From JBIOYL01 sp044870185 (GTDB taxonomy: Bacteria; Actinomycetota; CALGFH01): a stretch of DNA of 22,763 nucleotides. How positions within the stretch are numbered: the stretch's first letter is position 1; each line of letters opens with the position of its first letter. Shown here in pieces: positions 14,066 to 22,636 of the stretch. The stretch spans positions 1 to 22,763 of the forward strand of contig JBIOYL010000405.1 in NCBI GenBank assembly GCA_044870185.1. Direction: 5' to 3'. A program made the position numbers and the translations under genes. The notes below the pieces were generated by a model. The model saw only the letters and a program-made list of their open reading frames with translations. It made no database searches and had not been told where the DNA came from.

Positions 14066-14335
14066 GCGGAGAACATCGCCCTGAAGGCCGACCCAACGGT
14101 CGTCGGCGCCAGCGACCAGGCGGACAAGTCCAAGTACACGCCGCTGCAGCAGAAAGCGGTCCAGTTCATCGGCTCGGCCAAGGCGATCGCGCAGTTCCTG
14201 GACCGCGACACGCGGCCCGACTTCGCCGCCACGGTCATGCTTCCCAGCCTGCAGTCGTTTCTCAAGAACCCCAACGACATCGACGGCTTGACCAAGAAGA
14301 TCGAGAGCCAGAAGAAATCGATCTCCACCTCCTGA
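14066..14335 (+). pseudogene. C-terminal 89 residues of the sugar-binding protein, beyond an in-frame TAG
   Basis: Directly after the TAG the same frame stays open to TGA (14333-14335) and reads AENIALKADPTVVGASDQAD, then a helical stretch with LQQKAVQFIGSAKAIAQFLD and ends in ESQKKSISTS. This is the usual last domain segment of family 1 sugar-binding proteins, where the final helices pack on the ligand cleft. The permease start lies 15 bases beyond the TGA, as expected if this were the original gene end. No ribosome site or start codon suggests separate translation. The segment would be made only by readthrough, or if the TAG is a sequence error. Confidence 0.8.
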
Positions 14336-14350
14336 CGCCGGAGATCCTCC

Positions 14351-15298
14351 ATGACCGACCTGCCCACCGTCCCGACGGCCCCTGCCGAGCCGGCCCCGCG
14401 CAGCGCCGGCAGACGCACCGGCGGCCGTGTCCGCGTGTCCGGCAGCGACCGGATCGTCCTCGCACTCATGGTGATCGTCCCCACCACGCTGGTCGTGGGG
14501 CTGGTCTGGCTCCTCGCGATCGCCTCGGTCGTGCTCTCGTTCGGCAGCTGGAGCGGCATCGGCGGCCTGAGCACGATCAAGTGGGTGGGGACACAGAACT
14601 ACCACAACGTCTTCACCAACTACCCACCATTCAAGCCGGCGATCGAGCACAACGTCATCTGGCTCGTGTTCCTGTTCCTGCTGCCCACCCTCTTCGGGAT
14701 CTTCCTCGCCGTGCTGCTGGACCGGGAGCTGCGCGGCAGCCGGTTCTACCAGACCGCCTACTTCCTGCCGGTCGTGCTGTCGCTGGCCCTGGTCGGGTTC
14801 ATCTGGCAGCTGATCTACTCGCGCGACCAGGGGCTGCTCAACGCCGTGCTCGGTACCCAGATCGACTGGTACGGCGACTCCAAGGTCAACCTCTGGGCGG
14901 TACTGGTCGCCGCCGGTTGGCGGCAGACCGGCTACATCATGCTGCTGTACCTGGCCGGGCTGAAAGGCGTCGACCCCTCGCTGCGCGAGGCGGCGGCCGT
15001 CGATGGCGCCGGCCCGGTCAGGACGTTCTTCCGGGTCGTGTTCCCGGTGATGCGCTCGATCAACATCATCGTCCTGGTGGTGACCGTGATCGAGTCGCTG
15101 CGGGCCTTCGACATCGTCTGGGTCATCAACAAGGGCACCAACGGCCTGGAGCTGATCTCGACACTGGTCACCGCCAACATCGTCGGCGAGGCGAGCCGGA
15201 TCGGCTTCGGCTCCGCCCTGGCGACCATCATGCTGGTGATCTCGCTGGTGTTCATCGTGATCTACCTTTCGGTCGTGATGAGGGGGGACCGGCGATGA
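14351..15298 (+). CDS. ABC sugar transporter permease 1 (MalF/UgpA type)
   Basis: The 315-residue inner-membrane protein has a Pro/Arg-rich cytoplasmic start and six hydrophobic helices, beginning with IVLALMVIVPTTLVVGLVWL. The cytoplasmic coupling loop EAAAVDGAGPVRTFFRVVFP is the EAA motif that docks to the ATPase. HNVIWLVFLFLLPTLFGIFLA and YQTAYFLPVVLSLALVGFIW are typical of the first of two permeases in carbohydrate (CUT1) importers. ATG 14351 lies 15 bases after the original end of the binding-protein gene, and the stop overlaps the next permease start (ATGA). Raffinose/melibiose-type or other galacto-oligosaccharide specificity is inferred only from the two downstream galactosidases. Confidence 0.94.
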   Translation: MTDLPTVPTAPAEPAPRSAGRRTGGRVRVSGSDRIVLALMVIVPTTLVVGLVWLLAIASVVLSFGSWSGIGGLSTIKWVGTQNYHNVFTNYPPFKPAIEHNVIWLVFLFLLPTLFGIFLAVLLDRELRGSRFYQTAYFLPVVLSLALVGFIWQLIYSRDQGLLNAVLGTQIDWYGDSKVNLWAVLVAAGWRQTGYIMLLYLAGLKGVDPSLREAAAVDGAGPVRTFFRVVFPVMRSINIIVLVVTVIESLRAFDIVWVINKGTNGLELISTLVTANIVGEASRIGFGSALATIMLVISLVFIVIYLSVVMRGDRR

Positions 15299-16209
15299 CC
15301 AGCACCGCCGTCCAACGCAGAGCCACCACCGAGGTGACGGTCAGCCGGACGAAGCGACGCCCGTCCACCCCACGAGTCGTCCTGCACGTCTTCCTCGCCG
15401 TAACCGCCCTGGCCTGGCTGTTCCCGGTGCTGTGGGCGGTGCTGAACTCCTTTCGCGACTACAACTACACGTCGGCCCATGGCTACGTCTCCCTCGGCGG
15501 GTTCACGCTGCAGAACTACGTGCACGCCTGGCAGCAGGGCGAGTTCACCCGGCACTTCCTCAACTCGGCGATCATCACCGTGCCGGCCGTACTGCTCACC
15601 CTGTTCCTCGCCTCCTGCGTCGCCTTCGTCGTGGCCCGCTTCAGCTTCAGGTTCAACCTGATCCTGCTCGGGCTGTTCACCGCGGCGAACCTGCTGCCAC
15701 AACAGGCGCTGCTCATCCCGCTGTATCGGCTCTACCGCTCGGTGCCGCTGCCGCTATGGATGAGCGACTCGGGCCAGCTGCTGGACAGCTACTGGGGGCT
15801 CATCCTCATCAACATCGCCTTCCAGACCGGCTTTTGCACCTTCGTGCTCAGCAACTACATGAAGGCCCTCCCGCACGAGATGTACGAGGCGGCCCGGGTG
15901 GACGGCGCCAGCGTCCTGCGCCAGTTCTTCCAGATCACCCTGCCGCTGTGCCGACCGGCGCTCGCCGCGCTCGCCACCCTCCAGGTGACCTGGATCTACA
16001 ACGAGTTCTTCTGGGCCACGGTGCTCATGCAGTCGGGCGACAAGTTCCCGATCACGAGCTCGCTCAACAACCTGCGGGGCCAGTTCTTCACCGACTACAA
16101 CCTGCTGTCGGCCGGGTCGATCGTCATCGCCCTTCCCGTGCTGATCGTCTTCTTCGTGTTACAGAAGCAGTTCGTGTCCGGCTTGACGCTTGGCGCCACC
16201 AAGGGGTGA
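15295..16209 (+). CDS. ABC sugar transporter permease 2 (MalG/UgpE type)
   Basis: The 304-residue partner permease starts at ATG 15295, overlapping the previous stop by four bases, with AGGGGGG just upstream. Six helices are visible, starting at VVLHVFLAVTALAWLFPVLW. The family pattern WAVLNSFRDYN follows helix 1, and the EAA coupling loop reads EAARVDGASVLRQFFQITLP. The ending FVLQKQFVSGLTLGATKG is the standard C-terminus of MalG-type permeases. It forms the membrane channel with permease 1. Its stop overlaps the GTG of the alpha-galactosidase (GTGA), so transport and hydrolysis are translationally linked. Confidence 0.95.
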   Translation: MTSTAVQRRATTEVTVSRTKRRPSTPRVVLHVFLAVTALAWLFPVLWAVLNSFRDYNYTSAHGYVSLGGFTLQNYVHAWQQGEFTRHFLNSAIITVPAVLLTLFLASCVAFVVARFSFRFNLILLGLFTAANLLPQQALLIPLYRLYRSVPLPLWMSDSGQLLDSYWGLILINIAFQTGFCTFVLSNYMKALPHEMYEAARVDGASVLRQFFQITLPLCRPALAALATLQVTWIYNEFFWATVLMQSGDKFPITSSLNNLRGQFFTDYNLLSAGSIVIALPVLIVFFVLQKQFVSGLTLGATKG

Positions 16210-18350
16210 GCGCCAGCGCCGGCTCGGTGATCCACCTCCGCGGTGGCGGGGTCTCCCTGGTGCTGGACGCCCGCGGAGGGGCGGGGCAGCCGCTGCCGGT
16301 CGTGCTGCACTGGGGCGCCGACCTTGGTGCGGCACTGGACGGTGACGCCCTGGCCGACGCGCTGGCGCCGCCGGCGGCGCGTTCGGCTGCCGACCGTCCC
16401 GTCCGGCGACGGCTGCTGCCGATGCCGGTCGACGGCTGGAGGCTGCGCCCCGGACTGTGCGGGGCCAGACCTGACGGCACCGACTGGTCGCCGCGCTTCC
16501 TCGTCCGGTCCATCGACGCGTCCGGCGACGGCGCCGGTGTCGTCGTGAAGGCGGTGGACGCCGAGGCCGGGCTCATGCTCGCCACCACTCTGAGGCTGCA
16601 CCCTGCCGGCGTCCTCGAGCTGCGCCACGTCCTCCGCAACGAAGGCGCGGCGCCGTACCTGGTCTCGCAGCTGGCCGCCACGCTGCCGCTGCCCGCCCAG
16701 GCGCCCGAGGTGCTCGACCTGACCGGGCGGTGGTGCCGCGAGCGCGCCCCCCAGCGCCATCTGCTCCCCCAAGGAGCCTGGGTCCGTGAGACCCGGCACG
16801 GGCGCACCGGCCACGACGCACCGTTCGTGCTGGCCGTTGGCACGCCTGGCTTCGGCTTCCGCTCGGGCGAGGTGTGGGCCGCCCACCTCGCCTGGAGCGG
16901 CGATGCCGTGTGCTGGGTCGACCGCAATGCCGACGGCCATGCCGGTCTGGGCGCCGCCGAGCTGCTCGCCGCGTCGGAAGTCGTCCTCGCGCCAGGCGAC
17001 GAGTATGTGGCGCCGCCGTTGTATGCCGCCTACAGCCCCGCCGGCCTGGACGGTCTGGGAACCTCGTACCACCGCTTCGTGCGGGACCGCCCGTCGCACC
17101 CGCGGACCCCTCGGCCCGTCGTCCTCAACACCTGGGAGGCCGTGTACTTCGACCACCGGCTCGAGCGGCTGACCGACCTCGCCGACGTCGCTGCCCGGCT
17201 GGGCGTGGAGCGCTTCGTGCTCGACGACGGGTGGTTCCGTCACCGGCGCGACGACACCGCGGGGCTCGGTGACTGGTATGTCGCCGAGGACGTGTGGCCC
17301 CGAGGACTGACGCCGCTCATCGAGCATGTCCGGTCGCTGGGCATGGAGTTCGGCCTCTGGGTGGAGCCGGAGATGATCAACCCCGACTCCGACCTCTTCC
17401 GCGCCCACCCTGACTGGGTCCTGTCGGGGCATGGCCGGTTGCCGCCGGCCTGGCGGCAACAGCAGGTGCTCGATCTGGTCAACCCCCACGCCTACGCCTA
17501 CATCCGCGACCGGCTCGACGCGCTGCTCGCCGAGCACGACATCACGTTCCTCAAGTGGGACCACAACCGCGATCTGATCGAGGCGGGCCATGCGGGCCGG
17601 CCGGGTGTGCACGCGCAGACGCTGGCCAGCTACCGGCTGCTCGACGAGCTACGCGAGCGGCATCCCGCGGTCGAGATCGAGAGCTGCGCGTCCGGGGGTG
17701 GCCGCGTGGACCTGGGGATCCTGGCCCGCACCGACCGGGTCTGGGCCAGCGACACCAACGACGCGCTCGAACGTCAGACCATCCAGCGCTGGACGCAACT
17801 GCTCCTGCCGCCCGAGCTCGTCGGCGCGCATGTGGGCCCGGCCCGGGCGCACACCACCGGCCGGACCCACCGGCTGGCGTTCCGCGTCGCGACCGCGATC
17901 TTCGGCCACTTCGGCATCGAGTGGGACATCACCTCGGTGTCGGCGGACGAGCAGCGGGCGCTCGCCGAGGCGATCGCCTTCTACCGCAGCATGCGCCCGC
18001 TGCTGCACAGCGGCGTGGTGGTGCGGGCCGACCATCCCGACCCGTCGGCCTACCTCCACGGCGTCGTGGCGCAGGACCGCTCCGAGGCCCTGTTCGCCTA
18101 CGTGCAACTGGCCACGTCGTCGCTGGAGACACCGGGAGCGGCCCGGCTGCCGGGTCTCGACGGCGACCGCACCTACCGGGTTGCGCCGTTGGCGATCGCG
18201 GGCGTGCCCGAGACCCAGCAGACCGCGCCGCCACCGTGGTACGACGCAGGCGGCGTCACCCTCACCGGGAGGGCGCTCGCCGAGGCCGGCCTGCAGATGC
18301 CGGTGCTGCTCCCCGAGCAGGCGCTGCTGCTGCACCTGACGCCGACGTGA
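16206..18350 (+). CDS. Alpha-galactosidase, glycoside hydrolase family 36
   Basis: The 714-residue protein starts at GTG 16206, inside the permease stop (GTGA). The N-terminal half (to about residue 290) is a beta-supersandwich domain. The TIM-barrel follows with ERFVLDDGWFRHRRDD, GLWVEPEMINPDSDLF, FLKWDHNRDL (Asp452, probable nucleophile) and ESCASGGGRVDLG ending in WASDTNDALERQ (Asp516, probable acid/base). These are the diagnostic motifs of GH36 retaining alpha-galactosidases, which remove terminal alpha-1,6-galactose from melibiose, raffinose, stachyose or galactomannan oligomers. There is no signal peptide, so it acts on imported sugar in the cytoplasm. Length fits the 700-740 residue bacterial type. 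The gene is co-transcribed with the permeases and is followed 48 bases later by a beta-galactosidase. Confidence 0.95.
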   Translation: MSASAGSVIHLRGGGVSLVLDARGGAGQPLPVVLHWGADLGAALDGDALADALAPPAARSAADRPVRRRLLPMPVDGWRLRPGLCGARPDGTDWSPRFLVRSIDASGDGAGVVVKAVDAEAGLMLATTLRLHPAGVLELRHVLRNEGAAPYLVSQLAATLPLPAQAPEVLDLTGRWCRERAPQRHLLPQGAWVRETRHGRTGHDAPFVLAVGTPGFGFRSGEVWAAHLAWSGDAVCWVDRNADGHAGLGAAELLAASEVVLAPGDEYVAPPLYAAYSPAGLDGLGTSYHRFVRDRPSHPRTPRPVVLNTWEAVYFDHRLERLTDLADVAARLGVERFVLDDGWFRHRRDDTAGLGDWYVAEDVWPRGLTPLIEHVRSLGMEFGLWVEPEMINPDSDLFRAHPDWVLSGHGRLPPAWRQQQVLDLVNPHAYAYIRDRLDALLAEHDITFLKWDHNRDLIEAGHAGRPGVHAQTLASYRLLDELRERHPAVEIESCASGGGRVDLGILARTDRVWASDTNDALERQTIQRWTQLLLPPELVGAHVGPARAHTTGRTHRLAFRVATAIFGHFGIEWDITSVSADEQRALAEAIAFYRSMRPLLHSGVVVRADHPDPSAYLHGVVAQDRSEALFAYVQLATSSLETPGAARLPGLDGDRTYRVAPLAIAGVPETQQTAPPPWYDAGGVTLTGRALAEAGLQMPVLLPEQALLLHLTPT

Positions 18351-18398
18351 GGCACGCTATGGGCGCTTCGCCCGGGAACGCACGAGGAGTGCAGCCAC

Positions 18399-21272
18399 GT
18401 GAAGACGTCATACCACGAGGACCTGCAGCCTACTGTCGGCGCGCGCGCGCCGAGAGCGTGGTTCTCTTCCGACGCCCGGACGCTCGACCTGTCCGGGCGC
18501 TGGCGGTTTCGACTGTCCCCGCGAGCGGACGGCGATGCCAGCTTCGCCGCCGCCGACTTCGACGACTCCGCCTGGACGATGTTGCCGGTGCCCTCGCACT
18601 GGCAGCTGCACGGTCACGGCGCCCCGGCGTATACCAACATCGCCTACCCCTTCCCGGTCGACCCCCCACACGTTCCCACCGAGAATCCCACCGGTGATCA
18701 CCGGCTGGTGTTCCGGTTGCCGCAGGACTGGACCGCCGCTCGGACCGTGCTCCGGTTCGAGGGGGTCGACTCCTGCTTCCGAGTGTGGCTCAACGGCAGG
18801 GAGCTGGGCAGCTCGACCGGAAGTCGGCTGCCGGTGGAGTTCGATGCCACCGAGGCGCTGCGCCCGTCCGGCGACAACGTCCTCGCCGTGCGCGTGCATC
18901 AGTGGTCTGCGGCCAGCTACCTCGAGGACCAAGACATGTGGTGGCTGTCCGGGATCTTCCGTGAGGTCGTGCTCCTCGCCCGTCCAGCCGACGCCATCGA
19001 GGACTACTTCGTGCACGCCGACTACGACCACGACACGGGCACGGGCAGGCTCCGCGTCGACACCGATGTCCCCGCCCGCCTCACCGTGCCCGAGCTGAAG
19101 GTGGACATCGCCGCAGGGGAGACGGTGCGTGTCGAGGCGGTGGAGCCGTGGTCTGCCGAGTCCCCCCGGCTGTACGACGGCCTGCTCGCCTCACGTGGGG
19201 AACGCGTGCCACTGCGCATCGGCTTCCGCACCGTTCGCATCGAGGACGGCGTGCTCACCGTCAACGGCCGACGCGTCCTGTTCCGAGGGGTCAACCGGCA
19301 CGAGTTCCATCCCGACGTTGGGCGCGCGCTCGCCGTGGACGTCATGTTGCAGGACGTCCTGCTCATGAAGCAGCACAACGTCAACGCCGTCCGCACCAGC
19401 CACTATCCGCCGCACCCGAGGTTCCTCGAGCTGTGCGACGAGCATGGCCTGTACGTCATCGACGAGTGCGATCTCGAGACCCATGGCTTCGCGCAGGTCG
19501 GCTGGCGGGGGAACCCGGCGGACGATCCACGCTGGCAGGATGCGCTCGTCAACCGGATGCGACGCACGGTCGAGCGGGACAAGAACCGCCTGAGCGTCGT
19601 GCTTTGGTCCCTCGGCAACGAGAGCGGGACCGGATGCAACCTGGCAGCCATGGCCACCTGGACGCGTCGACGTGACCCGTCCAGGCCACTGCACTACGAA
19701 GGCGACTGGTCCTGCGCCGACGTCGACGTCTACAGCCGCATGTACGCCCCGCACGCCGAGGTCGACCGCATCGGCCGCCGTGAGGAGGAACCGCTCGCCG
19801 ACCCCGCGCTGGACGCTCGGCGTCGGCGGATGCCGTTCATTCTCTGTGAGTACGCGCACGCCATGGGCAACGGGCCGGGCGGCCTGTGGGAGTATCAGGA
19901 GCTGTTCGAGCACCACCCACGCTGCCAGGGCGGATTCGTATGGGAGTGGATCGACCATGGCCTGCGGAAACGCGCCGAGGACGGGCGCGACTTCTTCGCC
20001 TACGGCGGGGATTTCGCGGAGCCCTTGCATGACGGGAACTTCGTGGCCGATGGGCTGCTCTTCCCGGACCGGACACCCTCGCCGGGCCTGCTCGAGTACA
20101 AGAAGGTCATCGAACCGGTCCGCATCGCCGCCCATCCGGATGGCGGCATCCACATCACCAATCTCCACGACTTCCGTGACCTGTCCCACCTGACCTTCGT
20201 CTGGTCGCTCGAGACGGAGGGGCTGCCCGTCGACTCGGGGACGTTCGAGGTTCCACCCCTGACGCCGGGGACCAGCGTCACGCTCCCGGTGCCGTCGCTG
20301 CCCGACACCCACCAGGAGTCCTGGCTCACGGTGCGCGCGCTCCTGGCCGCCGACGAGCCATGGGCGCCGGCCGGCCATGAAGTGGCGTGGGGCCAGCTGG
20401 CCGTGACCCCGACGACGGCCCCGACACGTGGTCGACAGGCCGTCGGGCTCCCCGCGCCGGCGGGCGGGCGGATCGACCTTGGCCCCGGCGTCTTCGACGC
20501 GTCGGACGGAAGGCTGCTGCGCATCGGCGCTGTCGAGGTGGACGGCCCGCGCCTGGACGTGTGGCGGGCACCGACGGACAACGATCGGGCTCCGCATGGG
20601 GAGGCCGTGGAGCCGCTGTGGCGACAGGTCGGACTGCACCGGGTTCAGCACCGCGTCGACGACATCGTCATCGACGGCGGGGGGCTCGTCGTGCGCACGC
20701 GCGTCGCGCCCGCCGCCACGGATCTCGGAATCCTGACCACCTACCGCTGGTCGGCGCTGCCGGACGGCCTACGGCTCGCCGTGCAGGTGCTCCCGGAGGG
20801 AGTCTGGCCAGGCCCCTTACCACGCCTGGGCCTACGCATGTCGGTACCGGCCAGCCTTCGCCGCGTCGAATGGTTTGGCCGCGGCCCGAGCGAGGCGTAC
20901 GCCGACACGGGCAGGGCCGCCCGAGTCGGCCGCTTCACAAGCCCCGTGGAGTCGCTCCAGACGCCCTACGTCTATCCACAGGAGAACGGCAATCGCGCTG
21001 ACGTGCGCTGGGCGACGCTCACCGACGACCGCGGACAGGGTCTTCGCCTGGAAGGCGAGCCGACCTTCGAGTTGACGGTACGGCCATGGACCACCGAGCA
21101 ACTCGATCAGGCCAGGCACACGAGCGACCTTGTTCCAGGCGACCGCGTGTGGGTAAACATGGACCATGCCCAGCAAGGAATCGGTTCCGCTTCCTGCGGT
21201 CCAGGAGTCCTTCCAGCCTACCGGCTCGACCCGGTCCCGACGACGTTCACGGTGCTCCTCGTTTCGCTGTGA
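18399..21272 (+). CDS. lacZ: Beta-galactosidase, glycoside hydrolase family 2 (LacZ type)
   Basis: The 957-residue protein starts at GTG 18399 after a GAGGAG about 9 bases upstream. Domain order is that of LacZ: a jelly-roll sugar-binding domain (LSGRWRFRLSPRADGDASF, VPSHWQLHGHGAPAYTN), an immunoglobulin-like domain, the TIM barrel (FRGVNRHEFHPDVGRAL, VNAVRTSHYPPHPRFLELCD, WSLGNESGTGCN with acid/base Glu408, FILCEYAHAMGNGPG with nucleophile Glu484, GGFVWEWIDHGL) and the C-terminal Bgal_small_N domain (RAPTDNDRAPHGEA, FGRGPSEAYADTG). It is slightly shorter than the E. coli enzyme (1023). There is no signal peptide. It cleaves terminal beta-galactose from lactose or galacto-oligosaccharides. 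The 48-base gap from the alpha-galactosidase holds one small hairpin and no promoter, so it belongs to the same operon. Confidence 0.96.
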   Translation: MKTSYHEDLQPTVGARAPRAWFSSDARTLDLSGRWRFRLSPRADGDASFAAADFDDSAWTMLPVPSHWQLHGHGAPAYTNIAYPFPVDPPHVPTENPTGDHRLVFRLPQDWTAARTVLRFEGVDSCFRVWLNGRELGSSTGSRLPVEFDATEALRPSGDNVLAVRVHQWSAASYLEDQDMWWLSGIFREVVLLARPADAIEDYFVHADYDHDTGTGRLRVDTDVPARLTVPELKVDIAAGETVRVEAVEPWSAESPRLYDGLLASRGERVPLRIGFRTVRIEDGVLTVNGRRVLFRGVNRHEFHPDVGRALAVDVMLQDVLLMKQHNVNAVRTSHYPPHPRFLELCDEHGLYVIDECDLETHGFAQVGWRGNPADDPRWQDALVNRMRRTVERDKNRLSVVLWSLGNESGTGCNLAAMATWTRRRDPSRPLHYEGDWSCADVDVYSRMYAPHAEVDRIGRREEEPLADPALDARRRRMPFILCEYAHAMGNGPGGLWEYQELFEHHPRCQGGFVWEWIDHGLRKRAEDGRDFFAYGGDFAEPLHDGNFVADGLLFPDRTPSPGLLEYKKVIEPVRIAAHPDGGIHITNLHDFRDLSHLTFVWSLETEGLPVDSGTFEVPPLTPGTSVTLPVPSLPDTHQESWLTVRALLAADEPWAPAGHEVAWGQLAVTPTTAPTRGRQAVGLPAPAGGRIDLGPGVFDASDGRLLRIGAVEVDGPRLDVWRAPTDNDRAPHGEAVEPLWRQVGLHRVQHRVDDIVIDGGGLVVRTRVAPAATDLGILTTYRWSALPDGLRLAVQVLPEGVWPGPLPRLGLRMSVPASLRRVEWFGRGPSEAYADTGRAARVGRFTSPVESLQTPYVYPQENGNRADVRWATLTDDRGQGLRLEGEPTFELTVRPWTTEQLDQARHTSDLVPGDRVWVNMDHAQQGIGSASCGPGVLPAYRLDPVPTTFTVLLVSL

Positions 21273-21356
21273 CCGAGCGCTGCTTGGCGGGCTCCCGGCC
21301 ACCGTGCCGCTCGAAGTGGTCGAACAGACCACTGCCGCGTCATAACGATTCGAAAA

Positions 21357-21381
21357 GTTTGATCGAGGCAAGAGCGGGTAA
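21357..21381 (+). promoter_or_regulatory. SigB/SigF-type promoter of lacI
   Basis: GTTT (21357-21360), a 15-base spacer and GGGTAA (21376-21381) lie 40 bases before the lacI start. Elements and spacing are identical to those at 12752-12776 although the spacer sequences differ, which suggests selection on the elements. Confidence 0.5.
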
Positions 21382-21390
21382 GCGGGAGCC

Positions 21391-21409
21391 AACGATTTGC
21401 CTAATCGTT
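21391..21409 (+). promoter_or_regulatory. LacI-family operator, copy B
   Basis: AACGATTTGCCTAATCGTT is a perfect inverted repeat (AACGATT / AATCGTT, 5-base centre). It lies 9 bases after the -10 element and 12 bases before the lacI ATG, where a bound repressor would block its own transcription. Autoregulation is inferred from position. Confidence 0.65.
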
Positions 21410-21421
21410 TTGGCAGGTGGG

Positions 21422-22453
21422 ATGGATCCCCGTCCGAGCATCAGGGACGTCGCCACGCTGGCCGGTGTGTCGCCGTCGACGGTCTCCGTGGTGCTCAACG
21501 CCGTGGAGGGCGCCCGGGTTCGCGAGGACACGCGCCAGCGCGTCGTGGAGGCGGCGGGCAGGCTCGGGTACGCGCCGGACCCGCTGGCCCGAGGGCTGCG
21601 GACCCGCCGTTCGCAGACGCTCGGGTTCGTCAGCGACGTCATCGCGACGACCCCGTACGCCGGCCGGCTGATCCAGGGCGCCCAAGACGCCGCCTGGCGA
21701 GCGGGCCTGCTGCTGATCCTGGTGAACACCGGCGCCAACGCCGAGCTCGAGCAGCATGCGATCCGGACGCTGCTGCAACGGCGGGTCGACGGGATCGTGT
21801 ACGCCACCATGTACCACCGGGTCGTCGAGGTGCCGCAGCTGCGCCGCCCGCTTCCGCTGGTGCTGCTGGACGCGAGACCGGCCCGAGGCTCGGTCCCGTA
21901 CGTCGTGCCCGACGAGGTTGGGGGCGGGGCCGCGGCCGTGACCGAGCTCCTGGAGCAGGGACACCGGCGGATCGGCTTCGTGACGGAGTGGTATGACATC
22001 CCCGCGGTCGCGGGCAGGCTGCGCGGCTACCGGGAGTCCCTGGCCCACTACGGCGTCCCGTTCGATCCGGCGCTCGTGCTGCGCGAGGAACCGGGTGCCT
22101 TTGGCGGCCACCGCGGGGTGTCGCGGCTGCTGGACCTGCCGGACCCGCCGACGGGCGTGTTCTGCTTCAACGACTGCACGGCCATGGGCGCCTACCAGGC
22201 CGCCGCGGACCGCGGCCTGCGCATCCCCGACGACCTCTCGGTGGTCGGCTACGACGACCACCAGCTGATCGCATCCTCCCTGTCCCCCGGCCTCACCACC
22301 GTCGCGCTGCCCCACTACGAGATGGGCGCGTGGGCCGTCGAGACGCTGCTCGGGCTCGTCGAGGACGCCGCGGCGCCGACCGACCGGCGCCTCGAGATGC
22401 TCATGCCCTGCCCACTGGTCCGTCGCGATTCTGTCGGCCCGCCGGCGCGCTGA
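21422..22453 (+). CDS. LacI-family transcriptional regulator
   Basis: The 343-residue protein starts at ATG 21422 (MDPRPSIRDVATLAGV). The helix-turn-helix VATLAGVSPSTVSVVLNAVE occupies residues 10-29, followed by the hinge helix region (RVVEAAGRLGYAPDPLARGL) and a periplasmic-binding-protein-like effector domain (TLGFVSDVIATTPYAGRL, RRVDGIVYATM, GHRRIGFVTEW, PTGVFCFNDCTAMGAYQAA, IPDDLSVVGYDDHQLIAS, TVALPHYEMGAWAVETLL). It most likely represses the galactoside transporter/galactosidase operon and itself through the two matching inverted repeats, with a galactose-containing sugar or its phosphate as inducer. It lies between the hydrolase genes and the ATPase gene on the same strand. The effector identity is not readable from sequence. 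Confidence 0.95.
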   Translation: MDPRPSIRDVATLAGVSPSTVSVVLNAVEGARVREDTRQRVVEAAGRLGYAPDPLARGLRTRRSQTLGFVSDVIATTPYAGRLIQGAQDAAWRAGLLLILVNTGANAELEQHAIRTLLQRRVDGIVYATMYHRVVEVPQLRRPLPLVLLDARPARGSVPYVVPDEVGGGAAAVTELLEQGHRRIGFVTEWYDIPAVAGRLRGYRESLAHYGVPFDPALVLREEPGAFGGHRGVSRLLDLPDPPTGVFCFNDCTAMGAYQAAADRGLRIPDDLSVVGYDDHQLIASSLSPGLTTVALPHYEMGAWAVETLLGLVEDAAAPTDRRLEMLMPCPLVRRDSVGPPAR

Positions 22454-22499
22454 CCGTGCCGGCTCGACTGCATGCGGACCGATCGGGAGGGGTGATTCG

Positions 22500-22634
22500 A
22501 TGAGCCATCAGCGACTACCTCGTGCTGAGCGCCGGAGGCTGCGCCTGGCCGTCGGCGTTGCCGAAAGCCCCGACGTCGGGTGTTGCCCCAGAACCACTTG
22601 TGCCAGCAGGCCGGCGCCCACCAGGAGGAAGTGA
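22500..22634 (+). CDS. Possible small basic ORF or leader peptide before the ATPase gene
   Basis: A 44-codon frame starts at ATG 22500, 8 bases after GGGAGGGG, and ends two bases before the ATPase ATG. The peptide (MSHQRLPRAERRRLRLAVGV at the start) is Arg-rich and matches nothing I recognise. The good ribosome site and tight junction favour a leader or coupling peptide; chance is nearly as likely. Apart from it, the 183-bp gap shows no clear promoter. Confidence 0.2.
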   Translation: MSHQRLPRAERRRLRLAVGVAESPDVGCCPRTTCASRPAPTRRK

Positions 22635-22636
22635 CG

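Larger units (their letters stand above)
21285..21464 (+). repeat. Copy B of the lacI promoter-operator region
   Basis: This is the counterpart of 12687-12884, with intact lacI attached. Shared blocks are GCGGGCTCCCGGC, GTGCCGCTCGAAGTGGTCGA, ATAACG, the GTTT/GGGTAA pair, the AATCGTT operator arm, GGCAGGTG and the LacI start. The 149-bp gap after lacZ consists almost wholly of this element. Confidence 0.85.

Noticed and set aside
18361..18373. Hairpin GGGCG-CTT-CGCCC between the two galactosidase genes, as a terminator
   Set aside because: Only five base pairs, no T-run, and it sits in a 48-base gap inside an apparent operon.
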